Shown here: positions 32,622 through 41,802 of the stretch, in pieces
Numbering within the stretch: position 1 is the stretch's first letter
Layout: every line of letters starts with the position of its first letter
Assembly (NCBI GenBank): GCA_049997955.1
Contig: JAEBDY010000002.1
Coordinates: 434,001 to 498,000, forward strand
DNA: 64,000 nucleotides
DNA from: Umezawaea sp049997955
GTDB taxonomy: Bacteria; Actinomycetota; Actinomycetes; Mycobacteriales; Pseudonocardiaceae
Reading direction: 5' to 3'
Notes under the pieces: model-generated
What the model saw: the letters and a program-made list of their open reading frames with translations, nothing else
What the model was told of the DNA's origin: nothing
Database searches by the model: none
Made by a program: the position numbers and the translations under genes

Positions 32622-34466
32622 GTGCCCCCGCTCCGGTCCCGCACCACCACCCACGGCCGCAACGCCGCAGGCGCCCGTTCGCTCTGGCGGGCGACCGGCA
32701 TGACGGATTCCGACTTCGGCAAGCCGATCATCGCCATCGCGAACTCGTACACGCAGTTCGTGCCGGGTCACGTGCACCTGCGCGACCTCGGCGACATCGT
32801 CGCCGAGGGCATCCGCGAGGCTGGAGGCGTGCCGCGCGAGTTCCACACGATCGCGGTGGACGACGGCATCGCGATGGGGCACAGCGGGATGCTGTACTCG
32901 CTGCCGTCGCGCGAGGTGATCGCGGACGCCGTCGAGTACATGGTGAACGCGCACCAGGCCGACGCGATCGTGTGCATCTCGAACTGCGACAAGATCACGC
33001 CGGGCATGCTGAACGCGGCGCTGCGGCTGAACATCCCGGTGGTGTTCGTGTCGGGCGGGCCGATGGAGGCGGGCAAGGCGGTCGTCGTGGACGGGGTCGC
33101 GATCCCGTCGAGCGACCTGATCACGACGATCTCGGCGTCGGCGAACTCGAACGTCGACCAGGCCGCTCTGGACGAGGTCGAACGGTCGGCCTGCCCCACG
33201 TGCGGGTCGTGCTCCGGGATGTTCACGGCGAACTCGATGAACTGCCTGACCGAGGCGCTCGGGTTGGCGTTGCCGGGCAACGGTTCCACGCTGGCGACGC
33301 ACGCCGCGCGCCGGGAGCTGTTCGTCGAGGCCGGCAAGACCGTCGTCGAGCTGTGCAAGCGCTGGTACGAGGACGACGACGAGACCGCGCTGCCGCGGAC
33401 GATCGCGAACCGCAAGGCGTTCGAGAACGCCATGGCGCTGGACATGGCGATGGGCGGCTCCACGAACACCGTGCTGCACATCCTCGCCGCCGCGCAGGAG
33501 GGCGAGATCGACTTCACCCTCCAGGACATCGACGACATCAGCCGCCGCGTGCCGTGCCTGTCGAAGGTGTCGCCGAACTCGGACTACCACATGGAGGACG
33601 TGCACCGGGCGGGTGGGATCCCCGCGCTGCTCGGTGAGCTGGACCGCGGTGGCCTGCTGCACCGGGACGTGCACTCGGTGCACAGCCCGTCGCTGGAGCG
33701 GTGGCTCGGCGAGTGGGACGTGCGCGGCGCCGGTCCGTCCGAGCGGGCCGTGGAGCTGTTCCACGCCGCCCCCGGCGGGGTGCGGACCACCGAGGCGTTC
33801 TCCACGTCGAACCGCTGGTCCTCTTTGGACACCGACGCGGCGAAGGGCTGCATCCACGACGTGGAGCACGCGTTCACCAAGGACGGCGGGCTCGCGGTGC
33901 TGCGCGGCAACCTGGCCGAGCGCGGCGCGGTCATCAAGGCGGCGGGCATCGACGAGGAGCTGTGGCGCTTCGAGGGCCCAGCGCGGGTCGTGGAGAGCCA
34001 GGAGGAGGCCGTGTCGGTGATCCTGAAGAAGGAGATCCAGGCCGGTGACGTGCTCGTGGTCCGCTACGAGGGCCCGGCGGGCGGGCCGGGGATGCAGGAG
34101 ATGCTGCACCCGACCGCGTTCCTCAAGGGCTCGGGGCTGGGCAAGAAGTGCGCGCTGATCACCGACGGGCGGTTCTCCGGCGGGTCGTCCGGGCTGTCGA
34201 TCGGGCACGTGTCGCCCGAAGCCGCGGGTGGCGGCGCGATCGGGCTCGTGCAGGACGGCGACCGGATCCTCATCGACGTGCACGAGCGCAGGCTCGAACT
34301 GCTCGTCGACGAGGACGTGCTGGCCGAGCGGCGGGCGAAGATGGATGCCAGTGAGCGGCCGTGGCAACCGGTGGACCGGGTGCGCCCGGTGACCGCGGCG
34401 CTGCGGGCGTACGCGCGGCTCACCACGGACGCGTCGACCGGGGCCGTCCGCGACCCCTCGCGGTAG
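32622..34466 (+). CDS. ilvD: Dihydroxy-acid dehydratase
   Basis: A 614-residue member of the IlvD/Edd family. Cluster ligands are visible as CISNCDKITPGM near residue 123 and ACPTCGSCSGMFTANSMNC near residue 195; the C-terminal substrate motif LITDGRFSGGSSGLSIGHVSPEAA is intact. It converts dihydroxy acids to 2-keto acids for Val, Leu and Ile. GGAGG at 32613 precedes the GTG start. It lies across from the ilvBNC operon, transcribed in the opposite direction. Confidence 0.97.
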   Translation: MPPLRSRTTTHGRNAAGARSLWRATGMTDSDFGKPIIAIANSYTQFVPGHVHLRDLGDIVAEGIREAGGVPREFHTIAVDDGIAMGHSGMLYSLPSREVIADAVEYMVNAHQADAIVCISNCDKITPGMLNAALRLNIPVVFVSGGPMEAGKAVVVDGVAIPSSDLITTISASANSNVDQAALDEVERSACPTCGSCSGMFTANSMNCLTEALGLALPGNGSTLATHAARRELFVEAGKTVVELCKRWYEDDDETALPRTIANRKAFENAMALDMAMGGSTNTVLHILAAAQEGEIDFTLQDIDDISRRVPCLSKVSPNSDYHMEDVHRAGGIPALLGELDRGGLLHRDVHSVHSPSLERWLGEWDVRGAGPSERAVELFHAAPGGVRTTEAFSTSNRWSSLDTDAAKGCIHDVEHAFTKDGGLAVLRGNLAERGAVIKAAGIDEELWRFEGPARVVESQEEAVSVILKKEIQAGDVLVVRYEGPAGGPGMQEMLHPTAFLKGSGLGKKCALITDGRFSGGSSGLSIGHVSPEAAGGGAIGLVQDGDRILIDVHERRLELLVDEDVLAERRAKMDASERPWQPVDRVRPVTAALRAYARLTTDASTGAVRDPSR

Positions 34467-34472
34467 TTGGAG

Positions 34473-34506
34473 GTCCGGGGGGTCCGCGATGGCGGGCCCC
34501 CCGGAC
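34473..34506. terminator. Terminator between ilvD and the DoxX gene
   Basis: Stem GTCCGGGGGGTCCGC with its near-perfect complement around a GAT loop, between two convergent stop codons. Confidence 0.85.
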
Positions 34507-34556
34507 TTCTGCCGGCTTGGCGGGCGGAGCCACGACGTGGTGGCCGCCGACCGCGC

Positions 34557-35288
34557 CTAGACCGAGCGGAACACGTACAGCGTCGTCACGACCGCCGCGG
34601 CGGCGATGACCAGGAAGATGAAGCCGCTGAGCAGCGGGCGGCGGAACCAGGAGCGGCCGCGGTCCAGTGCGGCTCGGCCGGGGCCGGTGAACAGCAGGGC
34701 GAAGGCCATGACGGCGAACGAGGCCTCCTGCTCCACACCCGGCGCGCCGAAGAAACCGCCGCCCCACTTCACGACGATGGCGTTGGCCATGACGCCGAGG
34801 ATGCCCGCGGCGGCCAGCGGGGTGAACAGGCCGAGGATGAGCAGGACGCCGCCGCCCAGCTCGGTGACGCCGGTGACCCAGGACAGGATGCGGGCCTCGC
34901 GGAAGCCCGAGGTCTCCAGGAACTTCGCGAAGCCGTCGATGCCGGGCCCGCCGAACAGGCCGAACACCTTCTGCAGGCCGTGCACCACGAACGCCGCGCC
35001 GAGGCCGACGCGCAGCACGAACAGGCCGAGGTCGGTGCCGCCGTTCCAGCCGAACGCCTTGCGGCGGTCGTCCTCGTCCTCGTAGTGCGACTCGACCGGG
35101 TCGACCGGGTCGTTGTAGCCGGTGTCGATCGGCGTGTAGCCGGTGTTGTCGAAGGCCTTCGTGGAGGAGTCGAACGACTGCGTTCCGTCGTCGAAGTGGT
35201 GCACGCCTCCGCTCGAACCGCTCGCCGGGTAGAAACCGTCGTCGGGGTAGCCGCCGGAGCTGGTCGAGCGATCGTCGTGAGTAGCCAC
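34557..35288 (-). CDS. DoxX-family membrane protein with long polar N-terminus
   Basis: A 243-residue protein: a polar, Ser/Gly/Asp-rich N-terminal arm of about 95 residues, then four hydrophobic helices of the DoxX fold (LGLFVLRVGLGAAFVVHGLQKVFGLFGGPGIDGFAKFLE... ELGGGVLLILGLFTPLAAAG). In M. tuberculosis the orthologue Rv3005c sits in the same neighbourhood and works with SodA and a thiosulfate sulfurtransferase in a membrane oxidoreductase complex; the same role is only inferred. GTG 35288 gives VATHDDRSTSS. Confidence 0.85.
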   Translation of the reverse strand: MATHDDRSTSSGGYPDDGFYPASGSSGGVHHFDDGTQSFDSSTKAFDNTGYTPIDTGYNDPVDPVESHYEDEDDRRKAFGWNGGTDLGLFVLRVGLGAAFVVHGLQKVFGLFGGPGIDGFAKFLETSGFREARILSWVTGVTELGGGVLLILGLFTPLAAAGILGVMANAIVVKWGGGFFGAPGVEQEASFAVMAFALLFTGPGRAALDRGRSWFRRPLLSGFIFLVIAAAAVVTTLYVFRSV

Positions 35289-35371
35289 GAACCGGCACGA
35301 TAGGAGACTCCGGCCGCATTGGCGAGAGCCCATTCCGCCAGACCGGTTGGTGCGGATGCCGAAACCGTGGG

Positions 35372-36286
35372 TCAGTAGTCGCCTTTCACCAGGTTGGCGG
35401 GCTGCTCACCGGCCGCGAACCGGGTCATCTCGGCGGCCACCACGGCGTAGGAACGCCGTTCGGCGCCCGTGCAGCTGCCCGCCGTGTGCGGCGTCAGGAA
35501 CAGGCCGGGCGCCGTCCACAGTGGATGTTCGGCGGGCAGCGGCTCCGGATCGGTCACGTCCAGCGCGGCCCGCAGCCGACCGCTGGTCAGCTCGGCGAGC
35601 AGGGCGTCGGTGTCGACCACCGGGCCGCGGGCGGCGTTGACGAGGATGGCGCCGTCGGACATCGCGGCGAGGAACTCCGCGTCGACCATGCCCGTGGTCT
35701 CGTCCGTCAGCGGCACCACGATCAGCACGGCGTCGTGCGCGCCCAGCAGGTCGGGCAGCTCGTCCATGCCGTGGACGCCGTCGCGGGCCGTGCGGCCGAC
35801 CAGCGTGGCGGTCGCGTCGAACGGCTCCAGCCTGCGGCGGAACTGCTCGCCCAGGTCACCGGCGCCGACGACGAGGACGCGCTTGTCCTGGAGGGTCTCG
35901 GTGACGTGGTAGTCCCACCGGCGCTCCAGGCGGGCGGCCTCGAACACGGGGAAATCGCGGTAGATCGCGAGCAGCGCGCCGATCGCCCACTCCGCGGTGC
36001 TGCCGCCGTGCGCGCCGCGGCACGTGGAGAGCAGCACGCCGTCCGGGACCTGGCCGACGAACCGCTCGGCGCCCGCGCTGAGGAGCTGCACGAGTTCCAG
36101 CTTCGGCAGCTGCGCGTAGACCTCGCGGGGGTTGGTGCCCTGGAGGAACTTGGGCACGAACACCCGCGCCTCCGCGGCTTCCGGCGGGAGCGGTTCGCCC
36201 GGCTGGTAGCGGACCGCGCGGACACCGTCCACGGAGGACAGCGCCGACAGGCCGTAGTCGTCGGGGACCAGCACGATGAGCGTCAC
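35372..36286 (-). CDS. D-2-hydroxyacid dehydrogenase family protein
   Basis: A 304-residue NAD(P)-dependent dehydrogenase. The nucleotide-binding motif is VLVVGAGDLGEQFRRRL (the last Gly of GxGxxG is at its usual place). Catalytic residues are Arg in VNAARGPVVDTDAL, the acidic residue in DVTDPEPLPAEHPLW and His in FLTPHTAGS. It is shorter than SerA, with no ACT domain. Substrate unknown; glyoxylate or another small keto acid is possible. Its start at 36286 is 28 nt from the divergent hydrolase start. Confidence 0.85.
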   Translation of the reverse strand: MTLIVLVPDDYGLSALSSVDGVRAVRYQPGEPLPPEAAEARVFVPKFLQGTNPREVYAQLPKLELVQLLSAGAERFVGQVPDGVLLSTCRGAHGGSTAEWAIGALLAIYRDFPVFEAARLERRWDYHVTETLQDKRVLVVGAGDLGEQFRRRLEPFDATATLVGRTARDGVHGMDELPDLLGAHDAVLIVVPLTDETTGMVDAEFLAAMSDGAILVNAARGPVVDTDALLAELTSGRLRAALDVTDPEPLPAEHPLWTAPGLFLTPHTAGSCTGAERRSYAVVAAEMTRFAAGEQPANLVKGDY

Positions 36287-36314
36287 GTGGTCAAGCTACG
36301 GCACACTGCTCGGC

Positions 36315-37247
36315 ATGCGGGAGCACGACGTCATCAGCGCGGACGGCACGCGGATCAGGGTGTGGCGGACCTCCTCGGAGGGGCCCGCGGTCCTCCTGTG
36401 CCCCGGTCTGGGGACGACGCCGGAGACGTGGCCGGCGTTGCTGCTGCCGTCGGCGGGCGTGCGGGTGCTGAGCTGGTACCACCGCGGCACGATGGGGTCG
36501 GCGCGCCCGGAGGACGAGTCGCGGATCGCGCTCGCCGACCACGTCGCCGACGCGCTCGCGGTCCTGGACGACGCGGGCATCGAGTCGTGCGTCGTGCTCG
36601 GCTGGTCGATGGGCGTGACGGTCGCGGCCGAGCTGGCGCTGGAGCACCCGGACCGCGTGTCGGGGTTGATGCTGGTCGCGGGCGCGCCGGGCGACTCGTT
36701 CGAGAGCGTGCTCGGCATCGCCGGAGTGCCGTCGGACCTGCGCAGGCTCATCGGCGTGACCGGCACGAAGGCGCTGCGCGCCGCCGGTCCGCTGCTGGAC
36801 CTCGTGCTGCACCGGCTGCCGATCAACGACGTGACGACCTACCTGATCCGGCACAGCGGGCTGGTGCTGTCGTCCAGCGCGCCGGAGGCCGTGGCCGGGT
36901 CGATGCGGCGGTTCCTGCTGCACGACTGGAGCTGGTACTTCACGTTGGCGCTCGCGCTCGGGCGGACACCCCGGCAGGACCTGACCGGCGTGACGTGCCC
37001 CACGACCTTCCTGGCGGGCAGGTACGACGTGCTGGCGTCGCCGGAGAGCATGGCCGGACCGGCCGGGGCACTCCCCCAGGCACGGGTGAGGGTGCTCCCG
37101 ACCACCCACTTCCTGCCGTTGGAGGCGCCGGACGAGGTCGTCGAGGAGCTGCTGCTCCTGGTCGACCGGGTCGACGCCGTGCACCGGGCCCTGTGCGACC
37201 TGGACCCGCCCGCGCCGCTCACCTCGGGTTCACGGCACCACGCCTAG
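36315..37247 (+). CDS. Alpha/beta-fold hydrolase
   Basis: A 310-residue hydrolase: oxyanion-hole region LLCPGLGTTPETW, nucleophile elbow VVLGWSMGVTVA (Ser), and a late His in RVLPTTHFLPLEAPDEV. I start at ATG 36315 (MREHDVISADGTRIRV); the frame is open 39 nt earlier but that would overlap the divergent gene. Substrate unknown. The next gene, an LppZ-like lipoprotein, begins 11 nt after its stop, so they may share a transcript. Confidence 0.82.
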   Translation: MREHDVISADGTRIRVWRTSSEGPAVLLCPGLGTTPETWPALLLPSAGVRVLSWYHRGTMGSARPEDESRIALADHVADALAVLDDAGIESCVVLGWSMGVTVAAELALEHPDRVSGLMLVAGAPGDSFESVLGIAGVPSDLRRLIGVTGTKALRAAGPLLDLVLHRLPINDVTTYLIRHSGLVLSSSAPEAVAGSMRRFLLHDWSWYFTLALALGRTPRQDLTGVTCPTTFLAGRYDVLASPESMAGPAGALPQARVRVLPTTHFLPLEAPDEVVEELLLLVDRVDAVHRALCDLDPPAPLTSGSRHHA

Positions 37248-37258
37248 TGTTGGTCCTC

Positions 37259-38449
37259 GTGTCACGTCCTCAGCGGTTGCTCCGCGCGGTGCTGGCCAGC
37301 ACGGCCATCGGCCTGCTCTCGGCGGGCTGCGCCGACTTCCCCGAGCAGCCGTCGGCCGCGGGCTGGAGCGCCCAGCCGCAACTCACCCCGCAGGCGGGCC
37401 CGACGCCCGAGATGCCCGGCGGTCTCCCGCAGGGCGGCGGCGAGCAGCAGCAGGGCCAGCCGCCCGCGTCCGTGCCCCCGCCGGAGGGCTGCAAGGACTT
37501 CAACCCCGCCGTCGTGGCGACCTGCCTCAACCCCATCTCCGGGGTTGCGCTGATGGACGTGAACCAGTCGACGGGCGTCGTGACGGCGCTGGCGACCGAG
37601 CGCACCACCGGCAAGCTGCTCAAGGTCAGCAAGGACGTCGACGCGGTCGAGGTCGCGAGCTTCCCCGTCGACGCCTCCGGCGACGGCGGACTGACCGGGC
37701 TCACCCTCTCGCCGACGTACGGCGAGGACCAGCTCGTCTACGTCTACCTGACCACCGACACGGACAACCGGGTCATGCGCATCGCCCCCGGCGACGTCCC
37801 CAAGCCGGTGCTGACCGGCATCCCGAAGGGGCCGACCGGCAACCGCGGCGCCCTGAGCTACGACCGCGAGGGCGCGCTCCTCGTCGCCACCGGCGACGCG
37901 GGCAACCCCGCCCTGGCCGCCGACCCGGCGTCCCTGGCCGGGAAGCTGCTCCGCATCGACTCCGCCGGGCAGCCCGCCAAGGGCAACCCCACCACCGGGT
38001 CCGCGGTGATCGCCAGCGGACTGCGGCTGCCGGGCGGCGTGTGCGTGTCGGCCGACGGCACGAAGACGTGGGTCACGGACTCCACGGCCTCCGCGGACGT
38101 GCTGTACAAGATCGACGCGGGCAAGCCCCTCGGCTCACCCGCGTGGACGTGGCCGGACAAGCCGGGTGTCGGCGGGTGCGCGTCGCTGTCGAACATGATG
38201 TGGGTGGCGACGTCGAACGTCCCCGGCACGCAGATGATCGCGATGAACGCCGAGGGCAGCTTCACGGGGAAGCCGGAACCGTTCCTGGACAAGGAGAACG
38301 GGTTCGGGCGGATCGGGCCGTTGGTGGCGCTGGACGACAACACGGCGTTGGTGGGAACGGTGAACAAGGCGGGCGGGACGCCGATCTCCAGCGATGACCG
38401 CGTGGTGATCGTGCTGCGGGACAGCTCCAGTGGTGGGAGCAAGGACTGA
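37259..38449 (+). CDS. lppZ: LppZ-like lipoprotein, PQQ-dehydrogenase-type beta-propeller
   Basis: A 396-residue secreted lipoprotein. The signal peptide ends in the lipobox LSAGC (about residue 22); a Pro/Gln/Gly-rich linker follows; then a six-bladed propeller of the glucose/sorbosone dehydrogenase superfamily (GLTGLTLSPTYGEDQLVYVYLTTDTDNRV, GNRGALSYDREGALLVATGDAG, LLRIDSAGQPAKGNP). LppZ (Rv3006) has the same place in M. tuberculosis. Enzymatic activity is unproven in the family. GTG 37259 lies 8 nt past a TAGTGT -10-like site. Confidence 0.85.
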   Translation: MSRPQRLLRAVLASTAIGLLSAGCADFPEQPSAAGWSAQPQLTPQAGPTPEMPGGLPQGGGEQQQGQPPASVPPPEGCKDFNPAVVATCLNPISGVALMDVNQSTGVVTALATERTTGKLLKVSKDVDAVEVASFPVDASGDGGLTGLTLSPTYGEDQLVYVYLTTDTDNRVMRIAPGDVPKPVLTGIPKGPTGNRGALSYDREGALLVATGDAGNPALAADPASLAGKLLRIDSAGQPAKGNPTTGSAVIASGLRLPGGVCVSADGTKTWVTDSTASADVLYKIDAGKPLGSPAWTWPDKPGVGGCASLSNMMWVATSNVPGTQMIAMNAEGSFTGKPEPFLDKENGFGRIGPLVALDDNTALVGTVNKAGGTPISSDDRVVIVLRDSSSGGSKD

Positions 38450-38635
38450 GGGTGGGTCGGGGTGTGCCGCGGCAGGCGGGTTGGTGCCGTGGGCTGCCAT
38501 GGGTTGAGGCTGGCTCGCTTGATCGCCGGGTTGCTGCTGCGGGTTGAGGCTCGGCGCGGGTGATCGGTGGTGCTTTTCTGCTCACACCGTGAGCGCGCTC
38601 GCTTCCCGTGCTTGCACCGCGAGGGCACTCCCTCC
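38450..38635. other. Intergenic stretch before copy D, no gene
   Basis: G/T-rich sequence with two loosely repeated units around GGGTTGAGGCT (38503 and 38544 region) and a short palindrome GCTCAC-ACC-GTGAGC. No coding potential is visible here or in 38778-38850. Confidence 0.55.
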
Positions 38636-38777
38636 CCCCGCTCGCGCAATTGTCTTCATGGCCGCTCGGTCCGCGTCAAGGCGGGAAAGATGCCTTGACC
38701 CGGCGCGATCGGCCATGAGGGCGCTTCGGATCGGGGGCACGGAGGGGGTCTGTTCGGGAGTTGGTCGCGTGCTTCCG
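38636..38777 (-). repeat. Dispersed structured element, copy D
   Basis: Minus-strand copy between convergent lppZ and the CHAT gene. Box CGGAAGCACGC at 38777-38767, 32-nt spacer, 99-nt core 38734-38636 with the invariant hairpin at 38699-38675. The outer arms pair at 11 of 15 positions and differ from copies B/C/E but share the GGCC start with copy A. It begins 74 nt after the CHAT stop codon in sense orientation. Confidence 0.93.
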
Positions 38778-38850
38778 TTGCTCCGCTGGCGGCTAGCGGC
38801 TGGTTGGGCTTCGCTCTTGTTGCTGTGTTTGCTGTGTTGTATGTGTGTTG

Positions 38851-41502
38851 TTAGCCCGACCCCAGGCACACGAAAGGTCTGCGTAGTGGGTCGATCGCGA
38901 TTGCGTCTGCCAGTGCTACTGCTGGTGCGGAGCCTGAGGCCAGGCCTCTGTGGTAGTCGCCCATCGCGGCTGCGGCTGGTTCGTCTCCTACGCGGCTGCT
39001 GGCGGCGATCACCGTGTGGGCGCCGCTGGCCAGCATCGCTCCTGCGAATCCCAGTGCCTCGTCGCCTGGTCTGATGCGGTTGAGGGCCAGTTCGCACGCT
39101 GCCAGCACCACCTGTCTCGGTGGTCGTCTGACCCTGCCCACCTCGTGGGCGAAGAGGGCGCCGTCTGCTAGTTCCAGTCTGGAGAAGAGGGCGTTCTCCG
39201 GTTCGTGTTCGCCGTGCGCGGCGATGTGGGCGAGGGTGACGCCGTCCAATGCCTCCAGCACCGTGCTGACCCTGGCCGCTTCGCCGCCCAGCGACGTGGC
39301 GTCCACGTGGTAGCCGGCCAGCTTGTCGATCTCGCCCTCGGCGGCTTGCAGGCCGGGGCCGCGGACCAGGAGCACGCCGGTCGCCGAGTTCGCCGCGGCC
39401 TGGCTGGTGGCCAGCCAGGCGGTGGCGGAGGGGACGACCGTGGTCGGGCGGGACTTGCACAGGGTCAGGACGCCCCACGGGACCACGTAGAGGGCGCCGG
39501 TGGGGACGATGATCAGTTCGCGGTCGCCGAGCAAGGCCGCCAGGGGCTGGAGGAGTTGGCGGTCCAGGCGGTCCGCCTGGCGGCGGGCAGAGGCTGAGAT
39601 GACCTCCGCCAGCGGGGCTGGGAGGTGGTCGGGGGCGAGTGCGTTGAGGTCGGCGTGCAGGCGGAGCGCGGCTTCGGTGGCGTCCACCGCGGAGCCCAGG
39701 CGCACCATGCGGACGCGGCCGCCCGCGACCACGACGGCGACCATGTCGTCGCCGGACGAGGCGAAGCTGACCATGGCGCGGTCGCCCAGTTGTGCCTGCA
39801 CCTCCCCGAGGTGGGCGACGGGACGCGCCTTGCCCCACGGGCTGGCGCTCCAGCCCAGGCGCATGGCGTCGCGCTGGCTGGTGGCGTAGCGGACCTCCAG
39901 GGTGGCGGTCGGGAGGCCGTCCAAGCGGGCGCGGAGCAGGGCGCGGCTGAGCTGGCGGACCTCGGCGATGCTCTCGACCAGCTCGGAGTCCACAGCGGAC
40001 TCGACCGGCTCGTAGCGGTACATCTGGGCGCGCGTGCGCTCCAGCCAGGTGAACAGGCGCCTGGCCTCGACGGCGGACCCGGTCCCGTCCAGCACCAGTC
40101 GGACCGCCAGTTCGCCCAGTTCACGGCCGTGCAGGGCGGTGCCGGACACCAGCTCCAACCCGCCCATCTGGTCGCGCATCCGCCCCAGTTCGGCCAGCCC
40201 GGCCTTGGCCTGCGCGAGTGCGACGCGGCGGTTCCCGGTGGCCAGCGCCAGTTCGGCGCGGGACAGCCGGAGCAGCATCCGCTGGTCGATCGGGCTGGTG
40301 CGGCGGGTGCGCGGGACGTCGCGGAGCAGTTCGGCGGCGCGGGTGGTGTTGCCCCGGCGGACTTCCACGCGCACGGCGAGGGCGTGCGCGACGGCGGCCT
40401 GGTCCGGGAGCTTCTGGGCGGCGAGCCGTCCGGCCAGTTCCAGCGCGCGGTCGACCACGAGCTTCGACGGACGGCGGCTGCCGAGCGCGCGCAGCACGTC
40501 GACGCGCAGCGCGATCAGGCCCGCGACCGCCGCCCACGCCGGGCTGCCGCGCCGGACGAGCTTGCGCTGCGCGGCGTTCGCCATCCGCTTGGCCACGGGG
40601 AGTTCGCCGTCGAGCAGCGCGGCGGCGGCGCGGAGGAGTTCGGCCTCGGCGATGTCCTGGCCGACGCGCTGCTTGCGCAGTTCCGGCAGCACCTCGTCGA
40701 GGTGCTGCCCGGCCTCGTCCACGAGCCCGGCGCTGATCATGGCCTCGGCCTGGTCGATGCGCAGCCGGAGCAGCATCCCCGGCTCCAGCTCCTGGTACGC
40801 GCGGTTCGCGTCCTCGTAGCGGCGCAGCGCGGTGGGCAGGTCGCCCGCCCGTTGCAGCACGTTGCCGAGCGCGTGGGTCGCGATCGCGGCGCTGAACGGC
40901 ATCCGGTGCTCGGTGGCGAGGTCCACGACGCGGTTGAGGTCGCGGGTCGCCTGGCTGATGCGGTGCAGTTCGCCGTAGGCGTTGCCGCGGTTGGTGAGCG
41001 CGACGACCAGCGACTTGACGATTCCGGCTACGTCGCCCGTGCCCTCGGCCAGGCGCCGTTCGTGGTAGTCGACGTCCGAGTCGACGTGGGTGATGCCCTC
41101 CTCCAGCCTGCCGACGCGGAACAGGAGGACGCCGCGGTTGCCGTCCAGCAGGCTGAGCAGCTCGTCGCGTTCCGGGAAGTCCGGGAACGGGCTCAGGTCT
41201 TCGCGCGCGCCTGCCAGGAGGGCGAGGCCGTCGTCCACGTGGCTGGTCTCGGCCAGGCACCACGAGAGGGTGACCAGGAGCCGGGTGCGGACCTCGACGC
41301 GGGTGACGTCGTCCACGCTGTGGTGGTCGAGCAGCGCCAGGCCGCGGCGCAGGAGCGAGGCCGCCCTCAAGTGCTTGCCCGCGACCGTGGTCGCCTTGCC
41401 GGTGCGGTGGAGTTCACGCGCGCGGCGGACGGCCTCTTCGGGATCCGCGGAACGGGAGAGGCTTCGCGGCGCTCTCTTCGGCGATGACGCAGGCACTAAC
41501 AT
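38851..41502 (-). CDS. TPR-CHAT protein, caspase-like protease
   Basis: An 883-residue cytoplasmic protein. Residues about 10-480 are helical TPR-like repeats (for example ATRDLNRVVDLATEHRMPFSAAIATHALGNVLQRAGDLPTALRRYEDANRAY). Residues about 560-883 form a CHAT domain with the catalytic dyad His763 in LAHIAAHGEHEP and Cys803 in VVLAACELAL, both intact, plus the late GFAGAMLASGAHTVIAA motif. CHAT domains are caspase-fold proteases; the TPR arm usually recognises a target or trigger. The ATG at 41502 fits best. A peptide gene lies 90 nt upstream on the same strand, separated by a stem-loop, and is the best candidate partner or substrate. Confidence 0.88.
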   Translation of the reverse strand: MLVPASSPKRAPRSLSRSADPEEAVRRARELHRTGKATTVAGKHLRAASLLRRGLALLDHHSVDDVTRVEVRTRLLVTLSWCLAETSHVDDGLALLAGAREDLSPFPDFPERDELLSLLDGNRGVLLFRVGRLEEGITHVDSDVDYHERRLAEGTGDVAGIVKSLVVALTNRGNAYGELHRISQATRDLNRVVDLATEHRMPFSAAIATHALGNVLQRAGDLPTALRRYEDANRAYQELEPGMLLRLRIDQAEAMISAGLVDEAGQHLDEVLPELRKQRVGQDIAEAELLRAAAALLDGELPVAKRMANAAQRKLVRRGSPAWAAVAGLIALRVDVLRALGSRRPSKLVVDRALELAGRLAAQKLPDQAAVAHALAVRVEVRRGNTTRAAELLRDVPRTRRTSPIDQRMLLRLSRAELALATGNRRVALAQAKAGLAELGRMRDQMGGLELVSGTALHGRELGELAVRLVLDGTGSAVEARRLFTWLERTRAQMYRYEPVESAVDSELVESIAEVRQLSRALLRARLDGLPTATLEVRYATSQRDAMRLGWSASPWGKARPVAHLGEVQAQLGDRAMVSFASSGDDMVAVVVAGGRVRMVRLGSAVDATEAALRLHADLNALAPDHLPAPLAEVISASARRQADRLDRQLLQPLAALLGDRELIIVPTGALYVVPWGVLTLCKSRPTTVVPSATAWLATSQAAANSATGVLLVRGPGLQAAEGEIDKLAGYHVDATSLGGEAARVSTVLEALDGVTLAHIAAHGEHEPENALFSRLELADGALFAHEVGRVRRPPRQVVLAACELALNRIRPGDEALGFAGAMLASGAHTVIAASSRVGDEPAAAAMGDYHRGLASGSAPAVALADAIAIDPLRRPFVCLGSG

Positions 41503-41520
41503 ATAAGAGCACAAACGATA

Positions 41521-41573
41521 ATCGGGTACTGACTGCCAGTCGGTGCGGAACCGTTCGGCGGCCAGTACCCGAT
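41521..41573 (-). terminator. Stem-loop between the peptide gene and the CHAT gene
   Basis: An 11-bp perfect stem (ATCGGGTACTG at 41521-41531 with its complement at 41563-41573) and a 31-nt loop, 20 nt past the peptide stop. It could be a partial terminator or RNA-processing site, giving more peptide than protease message. Confidence 0.65.
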
Positions 41574-41592
41574 GATCATCGTTCGAGCTGGT

Positions 41593-41802
41593 CTACTTCG
41601 CGGGCACCGGCTCGGCGTGGGTCTGGTACGGGCCACCGTTCGGCACAGCGCCACCGCCGCCGCTACCGGGCACGGGCTCCTTGTGCGTCTGGTACGGACC
41701 GCCTTCGGTCTCCTCACCGCCGGTGCCGGGATCGCCAGGAGCGGGCTCGCCGTCCAGGACAACGATGTCGTTGATCGACTTGGGGTCGGTTTCAGCAGCC
41801 AT
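41593..41802 (-). CDS. 69-residue peptide with duplicated GGPYQTHxEPVP motif
   Basis: A short acidic-to-neutral protein, no cysteine and no signal peptide. Residues 1-33 look like a leader (DPKSINDIVVLDGEPAPGD). The rest holds two copies of GGPYQTH[K/A]EPVP at residues 34-45 and 56-67, separated by a Gly-rich linker; it ends AEPVPAK. A strong GGGGAG 8 nt before the ATG argues that it is really translated. It is the first gene of an apparent two-gene unit with the TPR-CHAT protease. Possible roles are protease substrate, inhibitor, or precursor of a released peptide. I do not recognise a named family. Confidence 0.8.
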   Translation of the reverse strand: MAAETDPKSINDIVVLDGEPAPGDPGTGGEETEGGPYQTHKEPVPGSGGGGAVPNGGPYQTHAEPVPAK

